A DNA stretch of 64,000 nt, taken from contig NZ_CP030287.1 in NCBI RefSeq assembly GCF_003287935.1, positions 5,473,022 to 5,537,021 of the forward strand, read 5' to 3'. The DNA comes from Streptomyces sp. ICC1. Lineage in GTDB: Bacteria > Actinomycetota > Actinomycetes > Streptomycetales > Streptomycetaceae. Numbering within the stretch: position 1 is the stretch's first letter; each line of letters begins with the position of its first letter. Under the pieces are notes generated by a model. The model was given only the letters and a program-made list of their open reading frames with translations. It was not told the origin of the DNA and searched no databases. The position numbers and the translations under genes are program-made. This document shows, piece by piece, positions 1 to 8,796 of the stretch.

Positions 1-615
1 GCCCCCGGCATCGACGGCGTCCCGCTGAACGCCCCCGACGACGACCCCTTCGACACCCTGCGCCCGATCCTCCAGGCGCGCGTGGACGAGGCGGGCATCC
101 CGGCCGCCACCAAGGGCTTCACGCACACCCCGCCGGCCGGCTGGTCCGTCGACAACTCCAAGATGGGCACGGGCGGTGTCACCGAGTGGGCCGGATGGGC
201 CTTCGCCACCGACGAGTTCTGGAGCCAGTCGCAGCGCGACCAGTGGCGCGAGCTGAACGTCCGCTCCCGCGACGTCTTCGCCGTCGCCGACTCCGACGAG
301 TGGGACGACAAGAGCCACACCGGCTCCTACGACTCCACCCTCATCACCCCCAAGTGGCCGGTCACCGCCGGGTCGACGCGGAACCTGACCTTCCAGACCC
401 ACTACCGCCAGGAGTCCGGCCAGACCGCCCAGGTCCTGGTCTCCTACAACGGCGGTACGCCGACGGTCGTCAAGAGCTACACCGCCGACGCGGTCGCCCG
501 CTCCGAGTCGATCGCGCTCCAGGTCCCGGCCGGCGCCACCGACGTCCAGGTCCGCTTCCGCTACAGCGGCAGCAACAACTGGTACTGGACCGTCGACAAC
601 GTCCGCCTGGCCTGA
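1..615 (+). CDS. Secreted protein, C-terminal part (metallophosphoesterase-like, partial at left edge)
   Basis: The reading frame is already open at base 1, so the N-terminus lies outside the window; about 204 codons are visible before the TGA. The visible part starts with a Pro/Asp-rich stretch. It then has a beta-rich domain of about 150 residues with many Trp, Tyr, Thr and Ser, ending in WYWTVDNVRLA. That ending is typical of jelly-roll (choice-of-anchor-J-like) domains at the ends of extracellular actinobacterial enzymes. I recall very similar tails on Streptomyces secreted metallophosphoesterases, but no catalytic motif is in view, so the enzyme name is an inference. The next gene starts 138 bases downstream on the same strand. 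Confidence 0.6.
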   Translation, partial: APGIDGVPLNAPDDDPFDTLRPILQARVDEAGIPAATKGFTHTPPAGWSVDNSKMGTGGVTEWAGWAFATDEFWSQSQRDQWRELNVRSRDVFAVADSDEWDDKSHTGSYDSTLITPKWPVTAGSTRNLTFQTHYRQESGQTAQVLVSYNGGTPTVVKSYTADAVARSESIALQVPAGATDVQVRFRYSGSNNWYWTVDNVRLA

Positions 616-752
616 CACGACCGGCCCGACCAGCTGTTTCGCCCTCCGGTCCGGGCCGTGGACGCCGAACGCGTCCGCGGTCCGGCCCGGATAGGGTGGT
701 AGAGACCAGAGGTCACCGAGGTCAGACGCCACCGAGAGCGGAGAACAGTCCA

Positions 753-1532
753 GTGGCAGAGCGCAAGCCGATCGAATCCTGGCTCACCGACATGGACGGG
801 GTCCTCATCCACGAGGGCACCCCGATCCCCGGCGCCTCCGCCTTCATCAACCGGCTGCGCGAGTCCGGCAAGCCCTTCCTGGTCCTGACCAACAACTCCA
901 TCTACACCCCGCGCGACCTCCAGGCCCGCCTCAGCCGCATGGGCCTGGACGTCCCCGTCGAGAACATCTGGACCTCGGCGCTGGCCACCGCGAAGTTCCT
1001 CGACGACCAGCGCCCCGGCGGCACCGCGTACGTCATCGGCGAGGCCGGCCTGACCACCGCGCTGCACGACATCGGCTACATCCTGACCGACCACGAGCCC
1101 GACTACGTGGTCCTGGGCGAGACCCGTACGTACAGCTTCGAGGCCATGACCAAGGCGGTACGCCTGATCAACGGCGGCGCCCGCTTCATCTGCACCAACC
1201 CGGACGAGACCGGCCCCTCCACCGAGGGCCCGCTGCCCGCCACGGGCGCGGTCGCCGCGCTGATCACCAAGGCGACGGGCAAGAAGCCGTACTTCGCCGG
1301 CAAGCCCAACCCGCTGATGATGCGGACCGGCCTGAACGCCATCGGCGCGCACTCCGAGACCAGCGCGATGATCGGCGACCGGATGGACACCGACATCCTG
1401 GCGGGGCTCGAGGCGGGCATGCAGACCTTCCTCGTGCTGACCGGCCTGACCTCGACGGCGGACACCGAGAAGTTCCCGTACCGCCCGACCCAGACGTTCG
1501 ACTCCATCGCGGACCTCGTCGACCTCGTCTGA
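753..1532 (+). CDS. HAD-IIA family hydrolase (NagD-like phosphatase)
   Basis: A 259-residue cytosolic phosphatase of the haloacid dehalogenase superfamily, subclass IIA. HAD motif I is LTDMDGV (nucleophile Asp13, general acid Asp15). Motif II is LTNNS near residue 46. The C-terminal motifs are FAGKPNP (Lys) and MIGDRMDTDILAG (Mg-binding acidic residues). A substrate-binding cap lies between motifs II and III, and the length matches NagD/AraL-type proteins. The GTG at 753 is chosen because family homology begins just after it; the open frame running upstream to 186 has shadow composition. The substrate cannot be told from the sequence; nucleotides or sugar phosphates are usual for the family. 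It appears monocistronic, with a hairpin about 100 bases past the stop. Confidence 0.9.
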   Translation: MAERKPIESWLTDMDGVLIHEGTPIPGASAFINRLRESGKPFLVLTNNSIYTPRDLQARLSRMGLDVPVENIWTSALATAKFLDDQRPGGTAYVIGEAGLTTALHDIGYILTDHEPDYVVLGETRTYSFEAMTKAVRLINGGARFICTNPDETGPSTEGPLPATGAVAALITKATGKKPYFAGKPNPLMMRTGLNAIGAHSETSAMIGDRMDTDILAGLEAGMQTFLVLTGLTSTADTEKFPYRPTQTFDSIADLVDLV

Positions 1533-1633
1533 GGTCCGTCCGGCGTCCGTCCGGGGTACGCCGGCGGACCCCGGCGGGTGCCCCGATCAGCTCGGCGATT
1601 AGGTCGTACGGCTGACACGTACGGGCCAAGAGA

Positions 1634-1659
1634 GCGCCGCTCCGGATGCGGAGCGGCGC
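1634..1659. terminator. Stem-loop between HAD hydrolase and secreted-protein gene
   Basis: A perfect 10-bp inverted repeat (GCGCCGCTCC, 6-base loop, GGAGCGGCGC) lies between the stop at 1532 and the start at 1695. It has no U tract, which is usual in Streptomyces. It could be the terminator of the HAD gene or a leader hairpin of the next gene. Confidence 0.45.
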
Positions 1660-1694
1660 GCCGCGCGTGAATCTCCTTGTTGAGGAGGTTCACC

Positions 1695-2357
1695 ATGCGC
1701 ACCGATCTGATCGCTCTCCGTGTCACCGGGGTGGCCGTCGCCCTGACGGCCCTGTCCGCCGTGACCGCGCCCATCGCCTTCGCGGAGGACTGGAACAACC
1801 GCGGCAGCGTGTCCGTCGACCCCAATCCGGCCGAGCCGGGGGCGCAGGTCAAACTGCGCGTCCGCGGCTGTGACGACGACTGGGCCATCGCCCAGTCCTC
1901 CGTCTTCGTCTCCGAGGTCCGGCTGTCCACCGGGCGCGACGACCGCCGCACCCTGTGGGGCGACGCGATGATCCGCTCCTGGGCCGAGCCGGGCCGGCAC
2001 ACCATCCGGGTCAAGTGCGGCGGCCGCGACGACCGCGAGTGGGGCTCGATCGAGATCGAGCGGCGCCGCGAGCACCACCCCAACCCGCACCACACGCCGA
2101 TCTGGCCGGTCCACGCGGGCGGCGGCGGCATGTCCGAGGAGATCGCCGCGAAGTCGAAGGCGGCCGACGTGGCGAAGGCCGCCGACCAGGCGAAGGCCGC
2201 CGACTCCGCGCAGCTGGCCGCGGCGGCCAAGAAGGGCCAAGGGGACGACGGCCCCGGCCTGCCGCACACGGTGATCGGCGCGGTGCTCGCCGCCGCGGCC
2301 ACCCTGGCGGTCGCCGGCCGGGCGCTGACCCTGCGCCGCCGCCGCAGCGGCGGGTGA
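1695..2357 (+). CDS. Secreted, sortase-anchored surface protein of unknown function
   Basis: A 220-residue protein. A strong GAGGAGG at 1682-1688 fixes the ATG at 1695. Residues 1-30 form a Sec signal peptide ending near AFA. Residues 35-125 look like a small beta domain with two Cys (59, 108) that could form a disulfide, and residues 150-185 are Ala/Lys-rich and helical. The end is a cell-wall-sorting layout: LPHTV at 189-193, a hydrophobic stretch of about 19 residues, then LTLRRRR. LPHTV resembles the LPXTG sortase signal but has Val in place of Gly. The next gene, four bases downstream, is a class F sortase, which supports an enzyme-substrate pair. No known domain is recognised in the body. 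Confidence 0.8.
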   Translation: MRTDLIALRVTGVAVALTALSAVTAPIAFAEDWNNRGSVSVDPNPAEPGAQVKLRVRGCDDDWAIAQSSVFVSEVRLSTGRDDRRTLWGDAMIRSWAEPGRHTIRVKCGGRDDREWGSIEIERRREHHPNPHHTPIWPVHAGGGGMSEEIAAKSKAADVAKAADQAKAADSAQLAAAAKKGQGDDGPGLPHTVIGAVLAAAATLAVAGRALTLRRRRSGG

Positions 2358-2361
2358 GCGG

Positions 2362-3024
2362 ATGAGCGGCGAGCCGAAGGCCGCCGGCGGCTCCCGGCTG
2401 CTGACCTTCGCCGCCTGGTCGGTGCTGGTCCTCGGCCTGTGGCTGTGGGGCCGTGAGATCACCGGGGTGTCGATACCCCTGCCCGGGCAGGCCGGCGGAC
2501 CGGCGGCCCCGGGCCTGCCCGCGGCGCACACCCCGCTGGGGCCGGCCGCGCCCGCGCGGGTCGACGTACCGTCCATGGGCGTGCAGGCGCCGGTGATCAC
2601 CCGGGACCTGGACGCGCAGGGGGCGATCGAGCCGCCCCCCTACGACAATCCCGGCACCGTGGGCTGGTGGCGCGGCGGCGCTCAGCCGGGCACGGCCGGG
2701 ACCGCGCTGCTGGTCGGACACGTGGACACGCGGTCGAAGCCGGCGGTGTTCTACGGCCTGAGCTCGGCGAAGCCGGGCGACAAGGTGCGCGTGGTGCGGG
2801 CGGACGGCTCGATCGCCGAGTTCACGATCGAGGACGTACGGGTCCACGAGCGCGCGGGCTTCGACCCGGCGAAGGCCTACGGCCCCAAGGTCCGGGGCCG
2901 GGCCGAGCTGAGGCTCGTGACCTGCGGCGGCAGCTACGACAAGGCCGCCAAGCAGTACACGGCGAACGTGGTGGTGTCGGCGTACCTGACCGGCGTCGGA
3001 GCCCGCTCGGGCACGGCGGTGTAG
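2362..3024 (+). CDS. Class F sortase
   Basis: A 220-residue membrane-anchored cysteine transpeptidase that would join surface proteins to the cell wall or cleave at a sorting signal. One N-terminal membrane helix (about residues 12-30) is followed by a Pro/Ala-rich linker and the sortase barrel. The catalytic His is in LVGHVDT (His120) and the catalytic Cys in RLVTCGG (Cys188), the usual spacing. The compact size and the RVDVPSMGVQAPV start of the barrel match actinobacterial class F. The ATG lies four bases after the upstream stop, so it is co-transcribed with the likely substrate. A hairpin at 3047-3080 ends the operon. Confidence 0.92.
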   Translation: MSGEPKAAGGSRLLTFAAWSVLVLGLWLWGREITGVSIPLPGQAGGPAAPGLPAAHTPLGPAAPARVDVPSMGVQAPVITRDLDAQGAIEPPPYDNPGTVGWWRGGAQPGTAGTALLVGHVDTRSKPAVFYGLSSAKPGDKVRVVRADGSIAEFTIEDVRVHERAGFDPAKAYGPKVRGRAELRLVTCGGSYDKAAKQYTANVVVSAYLTGVGARSGTAV

Positions 3025-3046
3025 GCCGGCCGCCGCCGGAAACGAA

Positions 3047-3080
3047 GAAGCCCCCCACAGTTTTCACTGTGGGGGGCTTC
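3047..3080. terminator. Bidirectional terminator between sortase and tRNA-Lys
   Basis: A perfect 14-bp stem (left arm 3047-3060, right arm 3067-3080) with loop TTTTCA, placed between the stop of the sortase gene and the 3' end of the oppositely oriented tRNA. It can serve both converging transcripts. Confidence 0.85.
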
Positions 3081-3089
3081 TCTCGTCTG

Positions 3090-3163
3090 TGCGCCGCCAG
3101 GGACTCGAACCCCGGACCCGCTGATTAAGAGTCAGCTGCTCTAACCAACTGAGCTAGCGGCGC
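3090..3163 (-). tRNA. tRNA-Lys (anticodon CTT), copy 1
   Basis: On the minus strand a 74-nt cloverleaf can be read: acceptor GCGCCGC/GCGGCGC with discriminator A, a D-loop with AGTTGGTTA, anticodon loop CTCTTAA (anticodon CTT, lysine), and T-loop TTCGAGT. CCA is not encoded. It is identical base for base to the plus-strand copy at 10533-10606. A TAGAGT box upstream (on the minus strand) and the shared TTTTC-CTGTCA stretch before the gene suggest its own promoter. Confidence 0.97.
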
Positions 3164-3349
3164 TTGGTGACAGGGAAAACTCTACCCCACGCGCGCCGGT
3201 GCTCGTGACAAGCTGCGCGCGTTCTGTCCGATTAACCCATGTTTGGGGGTTTTGTCGTGCACGATATGTCTGGGCCAGGCCGGATCTGATGCCCCGCCAG
3301 ATGCGGTCCCGGCTGCCCAGTGGACGAGCAGGGGAGTGGACGGAACCGC

Positions 3350-4879
<1,530 letters not shown>

Positions 4880-4890
4880 CGGAGGCAACG

Positions 4891-7827
4891 ATGTACCCCA
4901 CGCGCACGACCTCGACCACGGGCACCTTCCAGGTCCCCCCGCGCCCGGCGCCGACGCCGACGCCCACGCCGACGCCGACCCCTACTCCGGTCCCGGTCCC
5001 GGTCGCGGTTCCGGTTCCGGTTCCGGTGCCGTCCGAGCGGACGGCGACCGAGTGGGCCGCACCGACCGGCTGGACGGTGGCGCCGACCCCGGTCGCGCCG
5101 CTCGCCGCGGCGCCGGTCCCGGCCGAGCCGGCCTTCGCCGCGCCCGTCTTCGCCGCGCCGCAGCCGGTGAGCCCGATGCCGGCCGCGGAACCGGACCGGG
5201 AGCAGCCGCTCGCGGCGGCCACCGCGCACGGGCGGGCCCCGTGGGAGGCGGCCGCGGGCCGCCCGGCGCAGGCCTGGTCCGAGGACCGCGCCGCGCACGG
5301 CCCGTTCGCGGCGGAGTCCGCGCGCGGCGACCTGCTCGCGTCCGGCGCGGCGCACCACCGGCCCGCCCGGGCCGCGGAGGCCGCGCGAAGCGACGTACCG
5401 GCGGCGCGGGTGGACATCCCGCACCCGCAGGATGAGGAGGCGGTCTACGCGGGCGCGGCCGCCCCGCGCCTGCGGAACGCGGACACCGAAACCGCGCGCC
5501 CCCACCCGCAGGACAACCCGTGGCCCCCGGCCGCGGAGCCCGAGCCCGTCTTCCACACCGCCGGGGCGGACCGGGTGCCGCCCCCCGGCGCGTCCGGGTC
5601 CGACCGGCAGGCCGGACCGTACGCGGCGCGCGACCTGGCGCACGACCTGCCGGTGCCGGTCGGCGCCATGGCCGAGCCCGCGCCCACCGCACCCGCCCCG
5701 TCCGACGCCCCAAAGGGCGACCCCTTCACCTTCACCGGCCCCGCCTTCCGGGACGCGCCGGCGCGGCCCGACCACGGCCCGGCCGGTACGGCGCCCCAGA
5801 CCGGCTCCGGGTTCCCGGGCGCGGCCGCTCGGACCGACTGCCGCACCGCCGGTACGGAGCCCGGCTTCGACGACGCGGCCGTTCGGGCCGAGACCCGCTC
5901 CGCCGTGGCTCCGGCCGGGCCGTTCGGCCGGGCGGAGTCCGGTAGCGACCAGCAGGAGGTGCACGGCGGTTCGCCCGTCGCGCCGGCTCCGGCGTGGTCC
6001 GTGCCCGCCCCTGCCCTTGCCGACCGGGACGACCTGCGCGACCAGTCCCGGTCCGTGCCCGGACCCGCCGGAGCGGTCCGGGAGCAGGCCGCCGACGGCG
6101 GCGTACCGGCCCGGGCCGAAGACCGGCCCGCCGCCCCGCGCGGCGGAGCCGATCGGCCGGGTGGGGCGGAGCCTGGCGGTACGGAGCCGTGCGGCGGGCC
6201 CGCCTTCGACGGCGGAGCCGGGCCCCGGGCCGCGCGGCCCGGCCCGCGCGCCGACACCGTCGAGCAGTCCGCCCGGACGGCCGGGGAGCCGGCCGGCGCC
6301 GTGGCCGCGGCCGCGGCCACGGTGTCCCGGGTGGTCACCGCCCCCGGCGGATCCGGTCGGCCCTTCGGCCAGGCCGGTACCGCGGCGAGCGCCGGTTCCG
6401 TCTTCGACGGCGGAGCCGACTCGGACGGCCCCTCGGCCGGCCACCCCTGCGCCGGTCCGGCCGAGCAGCACGAGCAGCCCGCTCCAGGGGGCCGGGAGCC
6501 GAGTGCTCCCGTCGCGGAGGCCGACGCGGACCTGGCCGGCGGAGCGGAGGCCGCGGCCGGGCGCGAGGACGGCGGCGGCGTGCGGGACCTGTCCTGGTCC
6601 GTGCCCGGACCCGGACCCGGACCCGGACCCGGCCACGGTCCCGGCGTCGCGGAGGTCGTCGCGCGGGCCGTGGCGCGGATGGAGGAGGACGACACGCAGG
6701 ACCTGCCCCGGGTCGGGGCACTGCGCGGGGTCGCCGTGAGCGAGGTGCCGGTGCACCTGCCCTTCCGGGGCGCGGCCCAGCCGCAAGCCCAGCAAGTCCA
6801 GCAAGTCCAGCAAGCCCAGCAAGCAGGGCAGGCCCCGCAAACGCGGCGCGGACCGCAGGCCAAGGCTCCGGTCCCGGTGGGCGCGCCCGCCGGTGCGGCC
6901 GTCCGGACCGTCCCCGGACGCCGCGTACCCCGCGGGGACGACCGCCTCCGGGAGCACCACGGACCGGTGCTCCCCGGCTGGATCGGCGTGGCCGTCGGCG
7001 GGCTCGCCCTGGCCGGCTGCACGGTCGTGCTGTGGCGGGCCGGGGCCGTTCCCGACGCCCTCGCCGTGGCGTTCGGCGCGGAGCCCCGCCCCTACCGCGG
7101 TCTGCAAGCCCGCTTCTGGCCCCCGCTCGCCTTCCTCGGCGTCGTCGCACTCCTCGCCCTCGGCGGACTGGGCCGGGGCCGCGCCGGGCACGCCTGGGTG
7201 CTCACCCTCTTCGGCCGCTACCGCGGCACCGTCCGCCGCTCCGGCCTGACGTGGATCAGCCCCCTGCTGCTGCGCCGCCGGGTCGACGTGCGGCTGCGCC
7301 ACTGGCGCAGCGACCCGATGCCCGCCGTCGACTCCGGGGGCCTCGCCCTCCAGGTCGTCGTCCAGGTCGTCTGGCAGGTCAAGGACACCGCCCGCGCGAC
7401 GCTGGCCGTCGCCGACCACGTCGACTACCTCGCCGAGCAGGTCGAATCGGCCATGGCCCGCGTCCTGTCCCAGCTCCCGGCCGACGCCTTCCACGAGGAC
7501 GCCCCGACCCTGCGCGACGCCGAAGCCGTCGGCGACGCGCTGACCCGGATGCTCGCGGCCGAGACCGAGGCGGTCGGGGTCGAGGTGTTCTCGGCGCAGC
7601 CGACCCGGATCGAGTACGCCCCCGAGGTCGCGGACGCCATGCGGCGCCGCCGGGTCGCGGCGATCGATGCGAAGCACCGCGACGCCGTCCTGACCTCGGT
7701 GGTCGACGCGGTCGACGACACCGTCCACCGCCTCACCTCGCGCGGGCTCGTCGAGCTCGACGACTACGAGCGCAAGGCGCTGGTGAAGGACCTGACCGTC
7801 GCCTTCTACACGGGCCGCGCGGAGTAG
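4891..7827 (+). CDS. Large Pro/Ala-rich protein with C-terminal SPFH (Band 7) domain
   Basis: A 978-residue protein. Residues 1 to about 690 are low-complexity Pro/Ala/Gly/Glu-rich and probably disordered, starting with a Thr-Pro/Val-Pro repeat like that of the upstream gene. Two membrane helices follow at about 695-718 and 743-762. The last 200 residues form an SPFH domain (GHAWVLTLFGRYRGTVRRSG, then LRHWRSDPMPAVDS and VVVQVVWQVKD). SPFH proteins scaffold membrane microdomains. GGAGG at 4881-4885, five bases before ATG 4891, selects this start; ATG 4876 overlaps the upstream TGA and is the alternative. Either way it is translationally close to the hydrolase gene, which suggests joint work at the envelope. 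The function of the long tail is unknown. Confidence 0.82.
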   Translation: MYPTRTTSTTGTFQVPPRPAPTPTPTPTPTPTPVPVPVAVPVPVPVPSERTATEWAAPTGWTVAPTPVAPLAAAPVPAEPAFAAPVFAAPQPVSPMPAAEPDREQPLAAATAHGRAPWEAAAGRPAQAWSEDRAAHGPFAAESARGDLLASGAAHHRPARAAEAARSDVPAARVDIPHPQDEEAVYAGAAAPRLRNADTETARPHPQDNPWPPAAEPEPVFHTAGADRVPPPGASGSDRQAGPYAARDLAHDLPVPVGAMAEPAPTAPAPSDAPKGDPFTFTGPAFRDAPARPDHGPAGTAPQTGSGFPGAAARTDCRTAGTEPGFDDAAVRAETRSAVAPAGPFGRAESGSDQQEVHGGSPVAPAPAWSVPAPALADRDDLRDQSRSVPGPAGAVREQAADGGVPARAEDRPAAPRGGADRPGGAEPGGTEPCGGPAFDGGAGPRAARPGPRADTVEQSARTAGEPAGAVAAAAATVSRVVTAPGGSGRPFGQAGTAASAGSVFDGGADSDGPSAGHPCAGPAEQHEQPAPGGREPSAPVAEADADLAGGAEAAAGREDGGGVRDLSWSVPGPGPGPGPGHGPGVAEVVARAVARMEEDDTQDLPRVGALRGVAVSEVPVHLPFRGAAQPQAQQVQQVQQAQQAGQAPQTRRGPQAKAPVPVGAPAGAAVRTVPGRRVPRGDDRLREHHGPVLPGWIGVAVGGLALAGCTVVLWRAGAVPDALAVAFGAEPRPYRGLQARFWPPLAFLGVVALLALGGLGRGRAGHAWVLTLFGRYRGTVRRSGLTWISPLLLRRRVDVRLRHWRSDPMPAVDSGGLALQVVVQVVWQVKDTARATLAVADHVDYLAEQVESAMARVLSQLPADAFHEDAPTLRDAEAVGDALTRMLAAETEAVGVEVFSAQPTRIEYAPEVADAMRRRRVAAIDAKHRDAVLTSVVDAVDDTVHRLTSRGLVELDDYERKALVKDLTVAFYTGRAE

Positions 7828-7956
7828 CGGCGGCGGGCGGCGGGCGGCGGTACCAGGACGACAGGGGCCCAGCGACAGGGCCCCGCGGCAGGGCCGGAGG
7901 CCGCCGCACCAGACGAACGGGTGGATCCGGGGTGGACCGGACCACCCGTTCTTCCA

Positions 7957-8010
7957 TTGGTCTGGACAGGGACAACTCCCGTCAATACTGTGGGACTTGG
8001 TCTAGACCTA
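7957..8010 (+). promoter_or_regulatory. LPMO promoter with two dre-like (DasR-type) sites
   Basis: TGGTCTGGACA (7958-7968) and the near-palindromic TGGTCTAGACC (7998-8008) are both close to the Streptomyces DasR consensus. The first overlaps a possible -35 box (TGGACA, 7963-7968), 17 bases before a possible -10 box (TACTGT, 7986-7991). This layout is known for chitinase promoters and suggests GlcNAc-responsive repression. Confidence 0.7.
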
Positions 8011-8111
8011 AAGAGTTTCGCGAACGGCCCGTTCCGGCGCCAGCGCCGGCGCGGGCCATCCCCACGCGTGCGCACGCTCTCCCGGACATCCCCCCACGTT
8101 CAAGGAGCATC

Positions 8112-8729
8112 ATGCGTTCCTTCCGCATGCCCAGATCCCCGAAGGCCGCCGCCGCCACCGCGGCCGGCCTCGGCATCGCCGCCGCCCTCGCGCTCGTCAC
8201 GGCCCCCACCGCGAACGGCCACGGCTACACCGACACCCCCATCAGCCGACAGAAGCTCTGCGCCAACAGGACCGTCGCCGACTGCGGCCCCATCCAGTGG
8301 GAGCCCCAGAGCGTCGAGGGCCTCAAGGGCTTCCCGGCTGCCGGACCCGCCGACGGCCGCATATGTTCGGCCAACCACACCGAGTTCGCCCAGCTCGACG
8401 ACCCGCGCGGCGGCGCCTGGCCGGCCACCCCGGTGACCAGCGGGCAGAGCTACAGCTTCCGCTGGCAGTTCACCGCGAACCACTCGACCACGGACTTCCG
8501 GTACTACGTGACCAAGAACGGCTGGAACCCGAACAAGCCCCTGACCCGAGCCGACCTCGACCCGCAGCCCTTCCTCACGGTCGCCTACAACGGCGCCCGC
8601 CCCGCCATGACCACCGTCCACCAGGGCGCCATGCCGAGCGGCAAGACCGGCCGGCACCTGATCCTCGCCGTCTGGACGGTCAACGACACCGTCAACGCCT
8701 TCTACTCCTGCTCCGACGTCCAGTTCTGA
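8112..8729 (+). CDS. Secreted lytic polysaccharide monooxygenase, AA10 (chitin/cellulose-active)
   Basis: A 205-residue secreted copper enzyme that oxidatively cleaves crystalline polysaccharide, most likely chitin. The signal peptide is residues 1-36, ending TANG. The mature chain then starts with His37 (HGYTDTP), the required N-terminal copper ligand; the second histidine-brace residue is His124 (TANHSTTDF). Four Cys can form the usual disulfides, and the closing AVWTVNDTVNAFYSCSDVQF is typical AA10. It is a single catalytic domain without a carbohydrate-binding module. AAGGAG at 8102-8107 supports the ATG. The dre-like operators just upstream, and the GH18 and GH20 enzymes elsewhere in the window, place it in the chitin regulon. 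Chitin rather than cellulose is an inference from this regulation. Confidence 0.94.
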   Translation: MRSFRMPRSPKAAAATAAGLGIAAALALVTAPTANGHGYTDTPISRQKLCANRTVADCGPIQWEPQSVEGLKGFPAAGPADGRICSANHTEFAQLDDPRGGAWPATPVTSGQSYSFRWQFTANHSTTDFRYYVTKNGWNPNKPLTRADLDPQPFLTVAYNGARPAMTTVHQGAMPSGKTGRHLILAVWTVNDTVNAFYSCSDVQF

Positions 8730-8766
8730 CCGTTCCGATCGCCGGCCTTCCGCGCGGCGTTCATTT

Positions 8767-8781
8767 CTGACGGAACGTCAG
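8767..8781. promoter_or_regulatory. Palindromic operator before acyl-CoA ligase gene
   Basis: CTGACGGAACGTCAG is a perfect 6-3-6 inverted repeat ending 15 bases before the ATG at 8797. Its form and place fit a TetR-type operator of lipid-metabolism genes. The regulator is not encoded next to it. Confidence 0.55.
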
Positions 8782-8796
8782 CTATCCTCCGGCGGC

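Noticed and set aside
561..1352. Long minus-strand open frames opposite the HAD hydrolase
   Set aside because: Composition is Arg/Gly/Ala-rich antisense of a recognised gene, without domains or a ribosome-binding site.
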